A stretch of DNA of 64,000 nt, taken from positions 1 to 64,000 of the forward strand of contig NZ_PDZR01000008.1 in NCBI RefSeq assembly GCF_002891535.1. Reading direction: 5' to 3'. This stretch comes from Methylocella silvestris (GTDB lineage: Bacteria; Pseudomonadota; Alphaproteobacteria; Rhizobiales; Beijerinckiaceae). Numbering within the stretch: position 1 is the first letter of the stretch; the number at the start of each line of letters is the position of its first letter. Below are positions 56,986 to 64,000 of this stretch, piece by piece. Made by a program: the position numbers and the translations under genes. The notes beneath the pieces were generated by a model. The model did no database searches. It saw only the letters and a list, made by a program, of their open reading frames with translations, and had not been told where the DNA came from.

Positions 56986-58196
56986 GCCGCTGCGTCATGA
57001 CCCTCAATGCCGGGTCGTCCTCGATCAAATTCGCTCTCTTTGAGGAAGTTCTGGCGCAAGAGGGGAAGGCAAAAGAGCTACAGCCCCTCGCGATCGGGCT
57101 TGCCGAGATGGTTGGCGAGGAGCGCCGCATTGCCGTCCACGACGGCGCCGGCGCAAAGATCTACGAAGTCAAGCGAACCGAACAGGTCGAGGCGCCGTTC
57201 CATGCCGAGGCTCTGCGGCGCATCCTCGCCTGGCGCCAGAGCGCCTTCCCGGACGCCAATGTCGTCGCCGCGGGGCATCGCGTCGTCCATGGCGGCGTCG
57301 ATTACTCCGCGCCTGTCGTCGTCACCGACGAGGTGCTGAAATATCTGCACACGCTGATCCCGCTCGCGCCTTTGCATGAGCCTTATAATATAGCGGGCAT
57401 TCTCGGCGCGCGCGAAGCCTGGCCCCATCTCGAACAGGTCGCCTGTTTCGATACGGCGTTCCATCGCACGCACCCCTTCGTCAACGACGTCTTCGCTCTG
57501 CCGCGCCGTTTTTACGACGAGGGCGTGCGGCGCTACGGCTTTCATGGGCTTTCCTATGAATATATCGTCCGGCGCCTGCGCGAAATCGCGCCCTATCACG
57601 CGGCCGGACGCGTCGTCGTCGCCCATCTTGGCAATGGCGCCTCGATGTGCGCGATCCGCGATGGGCTGTCGGTTGCAAGCTCGATGGGATTTACCGCGCT
57701 CGACGGCCTGCCGATGGGAACGCGCTGCGGTCAGCTCGACCCTGGCGTCGTGCTCTATCTGATGCAGGAAAAGAAGATGAGCGCGGCTGAGATCACCGAT
57801 CTCCTTTATCGTGAATCAGGCCTCAAAGGCCTCTCCGGCCTCTCCCACGACATGCGCGAGCTTGAGGCGTCAGACAGCGTCGATGCGCAGCAGGCGATCG
57901 AATATTTCGTCTTCCGCATCCGCCGTGAGCTTGGCGGCCTTGCCGCCGTGCTCGAGGGGATCGACGCGATCGTGTTCTGCGGCGGCATCGGCGAGCATTC
58001 CCGCCATGTGCGCGAGCGCGTGCTTGAGGGCATGGAGTGGATCGGCGTCGAGCTCGACCGCAACGCCAACAGCGCCAATGCGGAAGTCATCTCCTCCGAG
58101 CGTTCGCGCACGAGAGTCTTCGTCATTCCAACGAATGAAGAAGGCATGATCGCAAGACACACTTTGGCGCTGCTGGATCGGATGGCTGCTGCCTGA
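56982..58196 (+). CDS. ackA: Acetate kinase
   Basis: A 404-residue ASKHA kinase that interconverts acetyl (or propionyl/butyryl) phosphate and ADP with the acid and ATP. Family blocks are intact: TLNAGSSSIKFALFE, AAGHRVVHGG, CFDTAFHRTHPFV (catalytic Asp), AHLGNGASMCAIRDG, MGFTALDGLPMGTRCGQLDPGVV and VFCGGIGEHSRHVRE. ATG 56982 overlaps the stop of the fusion gene (ATGA). With the preceding phosphotransferase it forms an acyl-CoA/acyl-phosphate/acid module. Confidence 0.95.
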   Translation: MSRCVMTLNAGSSSIKFALFEEVLAQEGKAKELQPLAIGLAEMVGEERRIAVHDGAGAKIYEVKRTEQVEAPFHAEALRRILAWRQSAFPDANVVAAGHRVVHGGVDYSAPVVVTDEVLKYLHTLIPLAPLHEPYNIAGILGAREAWPHLEQVACFDTAFHRTHPFVNDVFALPRRFYDEGVRRYGFHGLSYEYIVRRLREIAPYHAAGRVVVAHLGNGASMCAIRDGLSVASSMGFTALDGLPMGTRCGQLDPGVVLYLMQEKKMSAAEITDLLYRESGLKGLSGLSHDMRELEASDSVDAQQAIEYFVFRIRRELGGLAAVLEGIDAIVFCGGIGEHSRHVRERVLEGMEWIGVELDRNANSANAEVISSERSRTRVFVIPTNEEGMIARHTLALLDRMAAA

Positions 58197-58209
58197 AAAG
58201 GGCGGAAAA

Positions 58210-58239
58210 GCCGCGCCTCCGCTCGAACTTAGGCGCGGC
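58210..58239 (+). terminator. GC hairpin after ackA
   Basis: GCCGCGCCT and AGGCGCGGC are exact complements around a 12-nt loop, 13 bp after the ackA stop, but no U-run follows. It could end the fabI-ackA transcript or protect its 3' end. Confidence 0.45.
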
Positions 58240-58345
58240 GGCTCGCATATTCCGATAGACAACAACCTGCGTTTCGAGGTGGAACCCGTGCGAAGCGGCG
58301 GGGTTGTGGCGCCATGACAATCCTTTGCGGAAAAAGGGAGCAATC

Positions 58346-58870
58346 ATGAAACGCGCCATAATGGTCGGGGCGGCGCTGATCGCCTTCACGAGCTTCGCCA
58401 ATGCAGAGTCTTTGGCCGAGAAGACCGGAATCAACTCGGTCTTGGGCGTAAGCCCGAGCACGTCGGATTTTGTTCGTCAGGTCGCGATCAGCGACATGTT
58501 TGAAATCGAATCAAGCAGACTCGCCAAGGAAAAGGGCGACGTCGCCGCAACCGCCTTCGCCAATCATATGATCTCGGCTCACGAGAAGACCTCGCAGCAG
58601 CTTAAATCTCTGGTCAGCGAACGCGGCCTGAAAGTGGAGTTGCCAGCCGGACTCGATAAATCCCACGAGGGCAAGCTCGACGATCTCAAGAAGCTTTCTG
58701 GCGGGGATTTTACGAAGAGCTACAAGGATGAACAGGTCAAGGCGCATAAGGCGGCGGTCGATCTGTTTGACCGCTACGCCAAGGCCGGCGACAATGATTC
58801 GGTGAAACAATGGGCGGCGACCACGCTGCCGGAATTGCGCGCTCATCTCGATATAGCGGAGAAGCTTTGA
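58346..58870 (+). CDS. DUF4142 exported protein
   Basis: A 174-residue exported helical-bundle protein (DUF4142). A signal peptide (MKRAIMVGAALIAFTSFANA) precedes a ferritin-like four-helix domain: SDFVRQVAISDMFEIESSRLAKEKGD, ATAFANHMISAHEKTSQQLKSLV and DLFDRYAKAGDNDSVKQWAATTLPELRAHL. The family pattern of a His in the second helix (NHMISAHEKT) is present. GGGAGCAATC precedes ATG 58346. The role is unknown; family members are stress-linked. Confidence 0.82.
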   Translation: MKRAIMVGAALIAFTSFANAESLAEKTGINSVLGVSPSTSDFVRQVAISDMFEIESSRLAKEKGDVAATAFANHMISAHEKTSQQLKSLVSERGLKVELPAGLDKSHEGKLDDLKKLSGGDFTKSYKDEQVKAHKAAVDLFDRYAKAGDNDSVKQWAATTLPELRAHLDIAEKL

Positions 58871-58888
58871 CGCGCGGCGGCGCCCGAT

Positions 58889-60580
58889 CTATTGGATGGG
58901 CGGCGGCGAACCGCCGCGCGCCGCCGTCAACGCTTCATGCAGCGTGCGGAAAATTCGCCCCTCGCCCAACGCAGCGGTGACGCCGTGCCGATCGAAGTCG
59001 GCCTGTAGATACGACCGGACGCGACCGAACACCACTGTGACGCCGGAAGCGGCTAGCTCGCCCAGAAAATCGCGCAGCGTCGCTGCCGCCGAATAATCGA
59101 TGTCGCTGATCGCGCCGGCGTCGACGATCAGCCAGCGCACCTTGTCGGGCGCGGCGTCGATCAGAGTTTTCACCTCGTCCACAAAGATGTGGTCATTGGC
59201 GTAAAACAAATCGGAGCCGAAGCGGTAGACGATCAGTCCCGGCTCGGTCTGGCTGCCTGGCAGGGCTTCGATAGGCTCCCACCAGCCGTTTGTATCTGGC
59301 GTCAGCACCATCCTGTGCGGCTTGTAACTGTGACCTACATGCCGGAACAGAGATAGCGTGATCGCGATCAGAATGCCGGCCTCGACGCCGATCGCGACGA
59401 CAGTCGCCGCCGTCACGACGGCGAGCCCGAATTCGCCCGGACTTTCGCGGCGTATGGCGCGGAGCGTTTGGAGATCGATCATGCCGACTGCTATGGTGAA
59501 GACGACGCCCGCAAGCACGCAACGCGGCAGATATTGCAGCGAGCCCGTCGCAAACAGCAGCACCAGAAGGACGATCGCCGCGAAGGTCAGCTGGGCGAAT
59601 TGGCTGTGCGCGCCGGCCCGCTCGGCCATGGCGGTTTGCGTCGGACTGCCGTTGACGACGAAAGCGCCGCTGAGGCCGGCTGCAGCGTTCGCTGCGGCAA
59701 GACCGAGAATATCCGCGTTCACGTCGATCCGTTGATGATGCCGCTCCGCGAAGGCGCGGGCGGTGGCGGCGCTCTGCGCGATAATCACGAAGACGCAGGT
59801 CGCGGCGACCGGCGCGACGACCGATATGTCGTCAAGGCTGACAGGCGGGAGGGCAAGGGCCGGCAGTCCGCCAGGCACCGGGCCGATCAGGGCGACGCCG
59901 TGCCCGGCGAAGTTGAATCGCCAACTGGCCGCGATCGCCGCGAGGACCGCGATCATCGCGACGGGAAAGCGGGGTAAGAGGCGCCGGCCGAGCAGGATCG
60001 CCGCGAGCGTCGCGCCGGCAAGCGCGAGGCTCGAACCGCTGATGTCCGCCAGGCGCGGCGCAAGCCGCCAGAGTTGCCGGAGCGCGCCGCCGGCGGGCGC
60101 TGCAACCCCGAACATGTCCGGGAGCATGGCGATCGCGACCTGTGCGCCGACGCCCGTCAGAAATCCGACAAGCACGGTTCGCGATAGAAAATCGGCGAGA
60201 AACCCCAGCCGGAACAGCCGCGCCGCAAGCAGAAGACCCGCGGCGAGCAAGGCTGTCAGGGCGACCAGCGCCATATATTTTTCGCTCATCGGCGCGGCGA
60301 GGGGGCTGAGCGAATTCGAGAAGATCGCGGCGGTGGCCGAATCCGCCGACACCACGAGCTGCCGCGACGAGCCGAAAATGGCGAAGGCGACAAGCGGGAG
60401 AAGCACCGTGTAAAGGCCGGCGACGACCGGCGTTTGTGCGATGCGCGTATAGCCGAGCACCTGCGGAATATTGATCGTCGCGAGCGAGACGCCGGCCAGC
60501 ATGTCGCGCGCCAGGGACCCCGCATTGAACGGGCCAAGGCCGCCAAACAGCTTTAGCCCGGCAAACAGCTTCAACCCCAT
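58889..60580 (-). CDS. SulP-family anion transporter with STAS domain
   Basis: A 563-residue membrane transporter of the SulP (SLC26) type, with an N-terminal conserved NIPQVLGYTRIAQTPVVAGLYTVLLPL signature, a 14-helix core and a C-terminal STAS domain (LIVYRFGSDLFYANDHIFVDEVKTLIDAAPDKVRWLIVDAGAISDIDYSAAATLRDFLGELAASGVTVVFGRV). SulP members carry sulphate, bicarbonate or other anions; the sequence does not tell which. ATG 60580 follows MGLKLFAGLK with an unusual repeated short motif (LKLFAGLKLFGGL). Confidence 0.87.
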   Translation of the reverse strand: MGLKLFAGLKLFGGLGPFNAGSLARDMLAGVSLATINIPQVLGYTRIAQTPVVAGLYTVLLPLVAFAIFGSSRQLVVSADSATAAIFSNSLSPLAAPMSEKYMALVALTALLAAGLLLAARLFRLGFLADFLSRTVLVGFLTGVGAQVAIAMLPDMFGVAAPAGGALRQLWRLAPRLADISGSSLALAGATLAAILLGRRLLPRFPVAMIAVLAAIAASWRFNFAGHGVALIGPVPGGLPALALPPVSLDDISVVAPVAATCVFVIIAQSAATARAFAERHHQRIDVNADILGLAAANAAAGLSGAFVVNGSPTQTAMAERAGAHSQFAQLTFAAIVLLVLLFATGSLQYLPRCVLAGVVFTIAVGMIDLQTLRAIRRESPGEFGLAVVTAATVVAIGVEAGILIAITLSLFRHVGHSYKPHRMVLTPDTNGWWEPIEALPGSQTEPGLIVYRFGSDLFYANDHIFVDEVKTLIDAAPDKVRWLIVDAGAISDIDYSAAATLRDFLGELAASGVTVVFGRVRSYLQADFDRHGVTAALGEGRIFRTLHEALTAARGGSPPPIQ

Positions 60581-60622
60581 GGGGCGTCCTTTTGCAATTA
60601 CGGCGTCTCGCCGCCGGCGCGT

Positions 60623-61606
60623 TCAGAACCGGCTAAAAATCTCGCGCGTTTGCGCGAGGTCGGCGCCCTGCGCCAGCGCCAGCTGAAGCGCAACGCGCGC
60701 CTTGCGCGCGTCGAGCCATCCGGCAGGGATGAGACCCCGTGCGATCAGATCGATCTCGCCGCCCGCATAACCGTAGGAGGCGCGGAGCGTCTCGCCGGCG
60801 CCCGTGCGGCTTGCAAAGACGACTGGCAGGCGTTCGGCGAGGCGGCCGAGATCGGGCGCGGCCTCGGCTGCGACATGGCCCGCGCCCGGCAGGCTGAGTA
60901 CGACCCCATCGAATCCTCCCGCCGCAAGCGCCGCGACGGTTTCGGGCTCAAGGCCGGGGCCGGCTTCGATGATTGGCGCGATGGGCAGCCGACTTCCGCC
61001 AAAATGCATAAGGGGCATCGGGGCGGCCGGGACAAGGGCAAAACGAACGCGGTCCTCGGCGACATAGCCGATCGGACCGAAGGGCGCCGACGAAAACGCG
61101 TGGGTGCGAAAGCTGTGCGACTTGCGGATGAGGGGGCCCGCGTGGATCTCATCGTCGATCACGACGAGAACGCCGGCGCCGCGGGCGGCGTTGGACGCTG
61201 CGACCCGAACGGCGGCGAGAAGATTGGCCGGGCCGTCCGCGCCGGGCTGGTCCGCGCGCCGCATGGCGGCGGTCAGCACGATCGGCGTCTCAATGCGGGT
61301 CAGCAGCGCGAGCGCGAAAGCCGTCTCCTCCAGCGTATCGGTGCCGTGGGTGATGACGATCCCGTCGGCCGATTGCGCGGCGGCGACAGCGGCTGCGGCG
61401 ATCATCGCCTGGTCGGCGACGGTCAGGCTCGCCGACGGCTTGGCGAGAATGTCGCGCGTCTCGCAATCTGCGATGGCTTCGAGCTGCGGAACGGCGGCGG
61501 CAAGCGCCTGCGCGCCAAGCCGCAGCGCGCCCGCTTCCGAGCCGCGCGCAAGCATGGCGATGGTGCCGCCGGTGGAGAGGATGATTACGCGCGGTCGCTG
61601 CGGCAT
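60623..61606 (-). CDS. L-asparaginase
   Basis: A 327-residue bacterial-type asparaginase. Both catalytic threonine blocks are clear: VIILSTGGTIAM near the N-terminus (nucleophilic Thr) and GIVITHGTDTLEETAFAL (Thr-Asp pair), with TAAMRRADQPGADGPANLLAAV as a further family block. No signal peptide is visible, so it is probably cytoplasmic. The ATG at 61606 has no clear ribosome binding site, and the start could lie further upstream. It lies downstream of rpsP on the same strand, separated by a terminator. Confidence 0.88.
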   Translation of the reverse strand: MPQRPRVIILSTGGTIAMLARGSEAGALRLGAQALAAAVPQLEAIADCETRDILAKPSASLTVADQAMIAAAAVAAAQSADGIVITHGTDTLEETAFALALLTRIETPIVLTAAMRRADQPGADGPANLLAAVRVAASNAARGAGVLVVIDDEIHAGPLIRKSHSFRTHAFSSAPFGPIGYVAEDRVRFALVPAAPMPLMHFGGSRLPIAPIIEAGPGLEPETVAALAAGGFDGVVLSLPGAGHVAAEAAPDLGRLAERLPVVFASRTGAGETLRASYGYAGGEIDLIARGLIPAGWLDARKARVALQLALAQGADLAQTREIFSRF

Positions 61607-61657
61607 CTGCAAAAAGAGGCGCCTTGCTTGAGACGTCGCGGCCGCACTGGCGCGGGT

Positions 61658-61685
61658 GAAGAAAGACGCGGCTTCGAGAAGCCGC
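61658..61685 (-). terminator. Terminator after rpsP
   Basis: On the minus strand GCGGCTTC-TC-GAAGCCGC (61685-61668) is a perfect hairpin followed by GTCTTTCTTC, a T-rich stretch. It lies 22-50 bp after the rpsP stop and should separate it from the asparaginase gene. Confidence 0.65.
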
Positions 61686-61706
61686 TTCCCTTTCGTGCGC
61701 CGAGGG

Positions 61707-62081
61707 TCACGCCTCCGGGGCGGCCGCTGCGGCCGCTGCTGCCTTCTCGGCCGCGGCGGCGGATGCGGCGGCACGCTCCTGCGCCTTCTTCTTCGGGAGA
61801 GCCTTCTTCGGGTTCTCCTGCGCTTCGCGGGTCAGAACGCCGAGCCCGTCGAGCAGGCGGGCGACGCGATCGGTTGGCTGCGCGCCCTTGGCGATCCACT
61901 CCTTGGCCTTTTCCGCGTCAAGCACCACGCGCTCGGCGGAATCCTTGGCCTTCAGCGGATCGAACACGCCGAGACGCTCGATGAAGCGGCCGTCGCGCGG
62001 CATGCGCGAGTCGGCGACGACCACGCGATAGAACGGGCGCTTCTTGGCGCCGCCGCGCGACAGACGAATTTTCAATGGCAT
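61707..62081 (-). CDS. rpsP: Ribosomal protein S16
   Basis: A 124-residue 30S protein ([42 protein letters not shown]) with the S16 core and an Ala/Lys-rich C-terminal extension ([22 protein letters not shown]) common in alphaproteobacteria. It follows ffh by 71 bp, the usual ffh-rpsP order. Confidence 0.97.
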   Translation of the reverse strand: MPLKIRLSRGGAKKRPFYRVVVADSRMPRDGRFIERLGVFDPLKAKDSAERVVLDAEKAKEWIAKGAQPTDRVARLLDGLGVLTREAQENPKKALPKKKAQERAAASAAAAEKAAAAAAAAPEA

Positions 62082-62131
62082 TTTATTGGTTCTCCAAAAG
62101 TTGGTTCAGTGTGGTTCATCGAAGAGTCAAA

Positions 62132-62147
62132 GCCGGCTTCTGCCGGC
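62132..62147 (-). terminator. Small hairpin between ffh and rpsP
   Basis: GCCGGC-loop-GCCGGC stands just after the ffh stop on the minus strand, followed by TTTGACTCTTC. It may attenuate read-through into rpsP. Confidence 0.45.
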
Positions 62148-62152
62148 CGCGC

Positions 62153-63769
62153 TCATTTCTTTTTTCCGAACGGGTTGAGCCCGCTCAAAAATCCGCCGCT
62201 GGCGCCGCCGCCAAGGCCCGGCAGTTTGGCCGGCCCTGCGCCGAGTCCGGGAAGATTTGATCCGGGCGGCTTCGGCGCGGCCGGAGGCGGCGCGAGCTGC
62301 GGCGCCGGGCTGCCGCCCGAAAATGCTCCAGGCGCCGATCCAAACTGCTTTTGCAGCGAGGCGATCTGCTCCGGCGAGGGCTGCGGCATGCCGCCCATCG
62401 CTCCGCCCATGCCGCCGGCCGGAAGGCCGAACATCGAAGCCATCTTGCCCATGGCGCCGCCGCCGCGCTTCATGCCGCCCATGGATTTCATGAGGTCGGC
62501 CATCTGGCGATGCTGCTTTAGAAGCTTGTTGACGTCCTCGACCTTCATGCCGGAGCCCGCCGCAATGCGCTTCTTTCGCGAGGCTTTCAGAATGTCGGGG
62601 TTGCGCCGCTCCTGTGGCGTCATCGAGAAGATAATGGCGCGCTGGCGCGTGATGATGCGGTCGTCGAGATGGGCGGCGGCGAGTTGATCCTTGATCTTGC
62701 CCATGCCGGGCAGCATGCCCATGATGCCGCCGAGGCCGCCGATCTTTTCCACCTGCGCCAGCTGGTCGGAGAGGTCCTCGAGGTCGAACTTGCCCTTGCG
62801 CATGCGGTCGGCGATGCGCTGCGCCTTCTCGGCGTCGATGGTCTGCGCCGCCTTCTCGACGAGCGAGACGATATCGCCCATGCCGAGGATGCGGTTGGCG
62901 ATGCGCGAGGGATGGAAATCCTCGAGCGCATCCATTTTTTCGCCGGAGCCGATGAGCTTGATCGGCTTGCCGGTGACGGCGCGCATCGACAGCGCCGCGC
63001 CGCCGCGGCCATCGCCGTCGACGCGGGTCAGGACGATGCCGGTGATGCCGACGCGGTCGTCGAAGTTTTTCGCCAGATGAACGGCGTCCTGGCCGGTGAG
63101 GCTGTCGGCGACGAGCAGGATCTCATGCGGGCGCGAGGCCGCCTTGATCTCGACCATCTCCTGCATCAGCGCTTCGTCGATGTGGGTGCGCCCGGCAGTG
63201 TCGAACAGCACCACGTCATAGCCCTGCAGGCGCCCTGCCTGCTCGGCCCGGATGGCGATCTGCACGGGCGTCTGGCCGGCGATGATCGGCAGCGTATCGA
63301 CGCCGACCTGACGTCCGAGCACGGCGAGCTGCTCCTGCGCCGCCGGACGCTTGACGTCGAGCGAGGCCATCAGAACCTTGCGGCCCATCTGCTCCTTGAG
63401 CCGCTTGGCGATCTTGGCGGCGGTCGTCGTCTTGCCGGCGCCCTGAAGGCCGACCATCATGATGGCGACGGGGGCGGCGGCGTCGAGATTGATCGGCTCG
63501 GCGTCGGAGCCAAGCGTCTCGATCAGCACGTCATTGACGATCTTGACGACCATCTGGCCGGGCGTCACCGATTTGACGACATTCGCCCCGACCGCCCGCG
63601 CGCGCACCTTGTCGACGAAGGAGCGCACGACGTCGAGCGCGACGTCGGCCTCGAGCAACGCCCGGCGAACCTCACGCAACGCAAGATTGACGTCCTCCTC
63701 CGACAGCGCGCCGCGTCGCGTCAGGGAATCGAATATGGATGAGAGCTTTTCAGAAAGCCCTTCGAACAT
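62153..63769 (-). CDS. ffh: Signal recognition particle protein Ffh
   Basis: A 538-residue SRP GTPase that, with 4.5S RNA, directs nascent membrane proteins to FtsY. The NG domain has G1 GLQGAGKTTTAAKIA, G3 DTAGRTHIDE and G4/G5 (TRVDGDGRGG; GSGEKMDALEDF), and the M domain carries the Met-rich RNA/signal-binding helices (MLPGMGKIKDQL; RRNPDILKASRKKRIAAGSGMKVEDVN) with an unusually long Gly/Met/Pro-rich tail (from about residue 430). It precedes rpsP. Confidence 0.97.
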   Translation of the reverse strand: MFEGLSEKLSSIFDSLTRRGALSEEDVNLALREVRRALLEADVALDVVRSFVDKVRARAVGANVVKSVTPGQMVVKIVNDVLIETLGSDAEPINLDAAAPVAIMMVGLQGAGKTTTAAKIAKRLKEQMGRKVLMASLDVKRPAAQEQLAVLGRQVGVDTLPIIAGQTPVQIAIRAEQAGRLQGYDVVLFDTAGRTHIDEALMQEMVEIKAASRPHEILLVADSLTGQDAVHLAKNFDDRVGITGIVLTRVDGDGRGGAALSMRAVTGKPIKLIGSGEKMDALEDFHPSRIANRILGMGDIVSLVEKAAQTIDAEKAQRIADRMRKGKFDLEDLSDQLAQVEKIGGLGGIMGMLPGMGKIKDQLAAAHLDDRIITRQRAIIFSMTPQERRNPDILKASRKKRIAAGSGMKVEDVNKLLKQHRQMADLMKSMGGMKRGGGAMGKMASMFGLPAGGMGGAMGGMPQPSPEQIASLQKQFGSAPGAFSGGSPAPQLAPPPAAPKPPGSNLPGLGAGPAKLPGLGGGASGGFLSGLNPFGKKK

Positions 63770-63836
63770 GCGGTCATCCTCAAAAGTTCGCAGCGCGCCT
63801 TGCGCCCGAACCGATTGTCAAACATGAGGCCGGGGC

Positions 63837-64000
63837 CTAGGTCCCGGCGTCTTTTGGCGGGCCGCCGACGGGAGCGACAACAACCGCGCCGGTCACGCCC
63901 TGGCCCGTCTGCCCGGATCCGCGGAGCCGGCGTGGCTTGCGCCGGGCTATTGTCGCGGCCAACACAAAACGCGCCCGGGGGCGCAACGCGCTGCCGGACG
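63837..64000 (-). CDS. Possible C-terminus of a gene running off the right edge
   Basis: A minus-strand frame open from the edge to TAG at 63837-63839 encodes about 53 residues ending in GQTGQGVTGAVVVAPVGGPP and a short tail. The third codon positions are mostly G or C, like the coding genes here. There is no start codon and no homology I can name. It may be the end of a real gene upstream of ffh, or chance. Confidence 0.3.
   Translation of the reverse strand, partial: SGSALRPRARFVLAATIARRKPRRLRGSGQTGQGVTGAVVVAPVGGPPKDAGT

Overview
The window looks like a chromosomal segment of a GC-rich alphaproteobacterium of the order Hyphomicrobiales, perhaps the Beijerinckiaceae or Methylocystaceae. The grounds are a PmtA-type phospholipid methyltransferase, Rhizobiales-type intergenic palindromes, a CTTG-N17-CTTATAT heat-shock promoter before dnaK, and the gene set dnaK-dnaJ, pyrF-dapB, fabI-DUF3141-PTA-ackA and rpsP-ffh. 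The genus is an inference; I could not search databases.

Region 1 (1-17041) is mostly accessory DNA. It begins with the C-terminus of a glycine-rich protein, an AlkA-type glycosylase with a damaged 5' end, and a large SERAC1-like hydrolase joined to a membrane segment and nine 48-residue TPR-like repeats. Then comes a mobile element (about 4376-17041 at least), nearly all on the minus strand. Its genes are a tyrosine integrase, an AlpA-like regulator, a small coupled protein, a PrimPol/PriCT-helicase replication protein, an iteron-like array (candidate origin), an HGGxTPxG zinc-finger-like protein, a possible small terminase, a serine recombinase and three coupled virion (ejection-type) proteins. 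I see no large terminase, portal or capsid gene. The right end is a displaced 3' piece of a tRNA-Val(CAC) gene at 16997-17041. This is either a decayed podovirus-like prophage or a phage satellite that kept ejection genes. The left end lies outside the window or is lost.

Region 2 (17042-31500) is metabolic and efflux DNA. It holds a glutathione S-transferase, a benzoylformate-decarboxylase-like ThDP enzyme, and a tripartite RND efflux operon (adaptor, pump, outer-membrane lipoprotein) divergent from a TetR repressor, with two strong palindromes in the shared promoter. It also has a 4Fe-4S molybdopterin oxidoreductase and an exported protein of unknown function.

Region 3 (31500-49900) is core genome: dnaK, dnaJ, pmtA-pyrF-dapB, an aspartate aminotransferase, a DUF2237 protein, a UbiC-like protein, a DedA-like protein, dsbB, rlmN, a SIMPL protein, an NDUFAF5-like methyltransferase, scoA-scoB (3-oxoacid CoA transferase), a class IV aminotransferase coupled to comF, and two small regulators.

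Region 4 (49900-64000) holds a two-barrel outer-membrane protein and a tightly coupled operon of fabI, a PhaC-like DUF3141 protein, a MaoC-like/phosphate acyltransferase fusion and ackA, which together suggest acyl/acetyl-phosphate and storage-polymer metabolism. After these come a DUF4142 protein, a SulP transporter, an L-asparaginase, rpsP and ffh, and possibly the tail of one more gene at the right edge.
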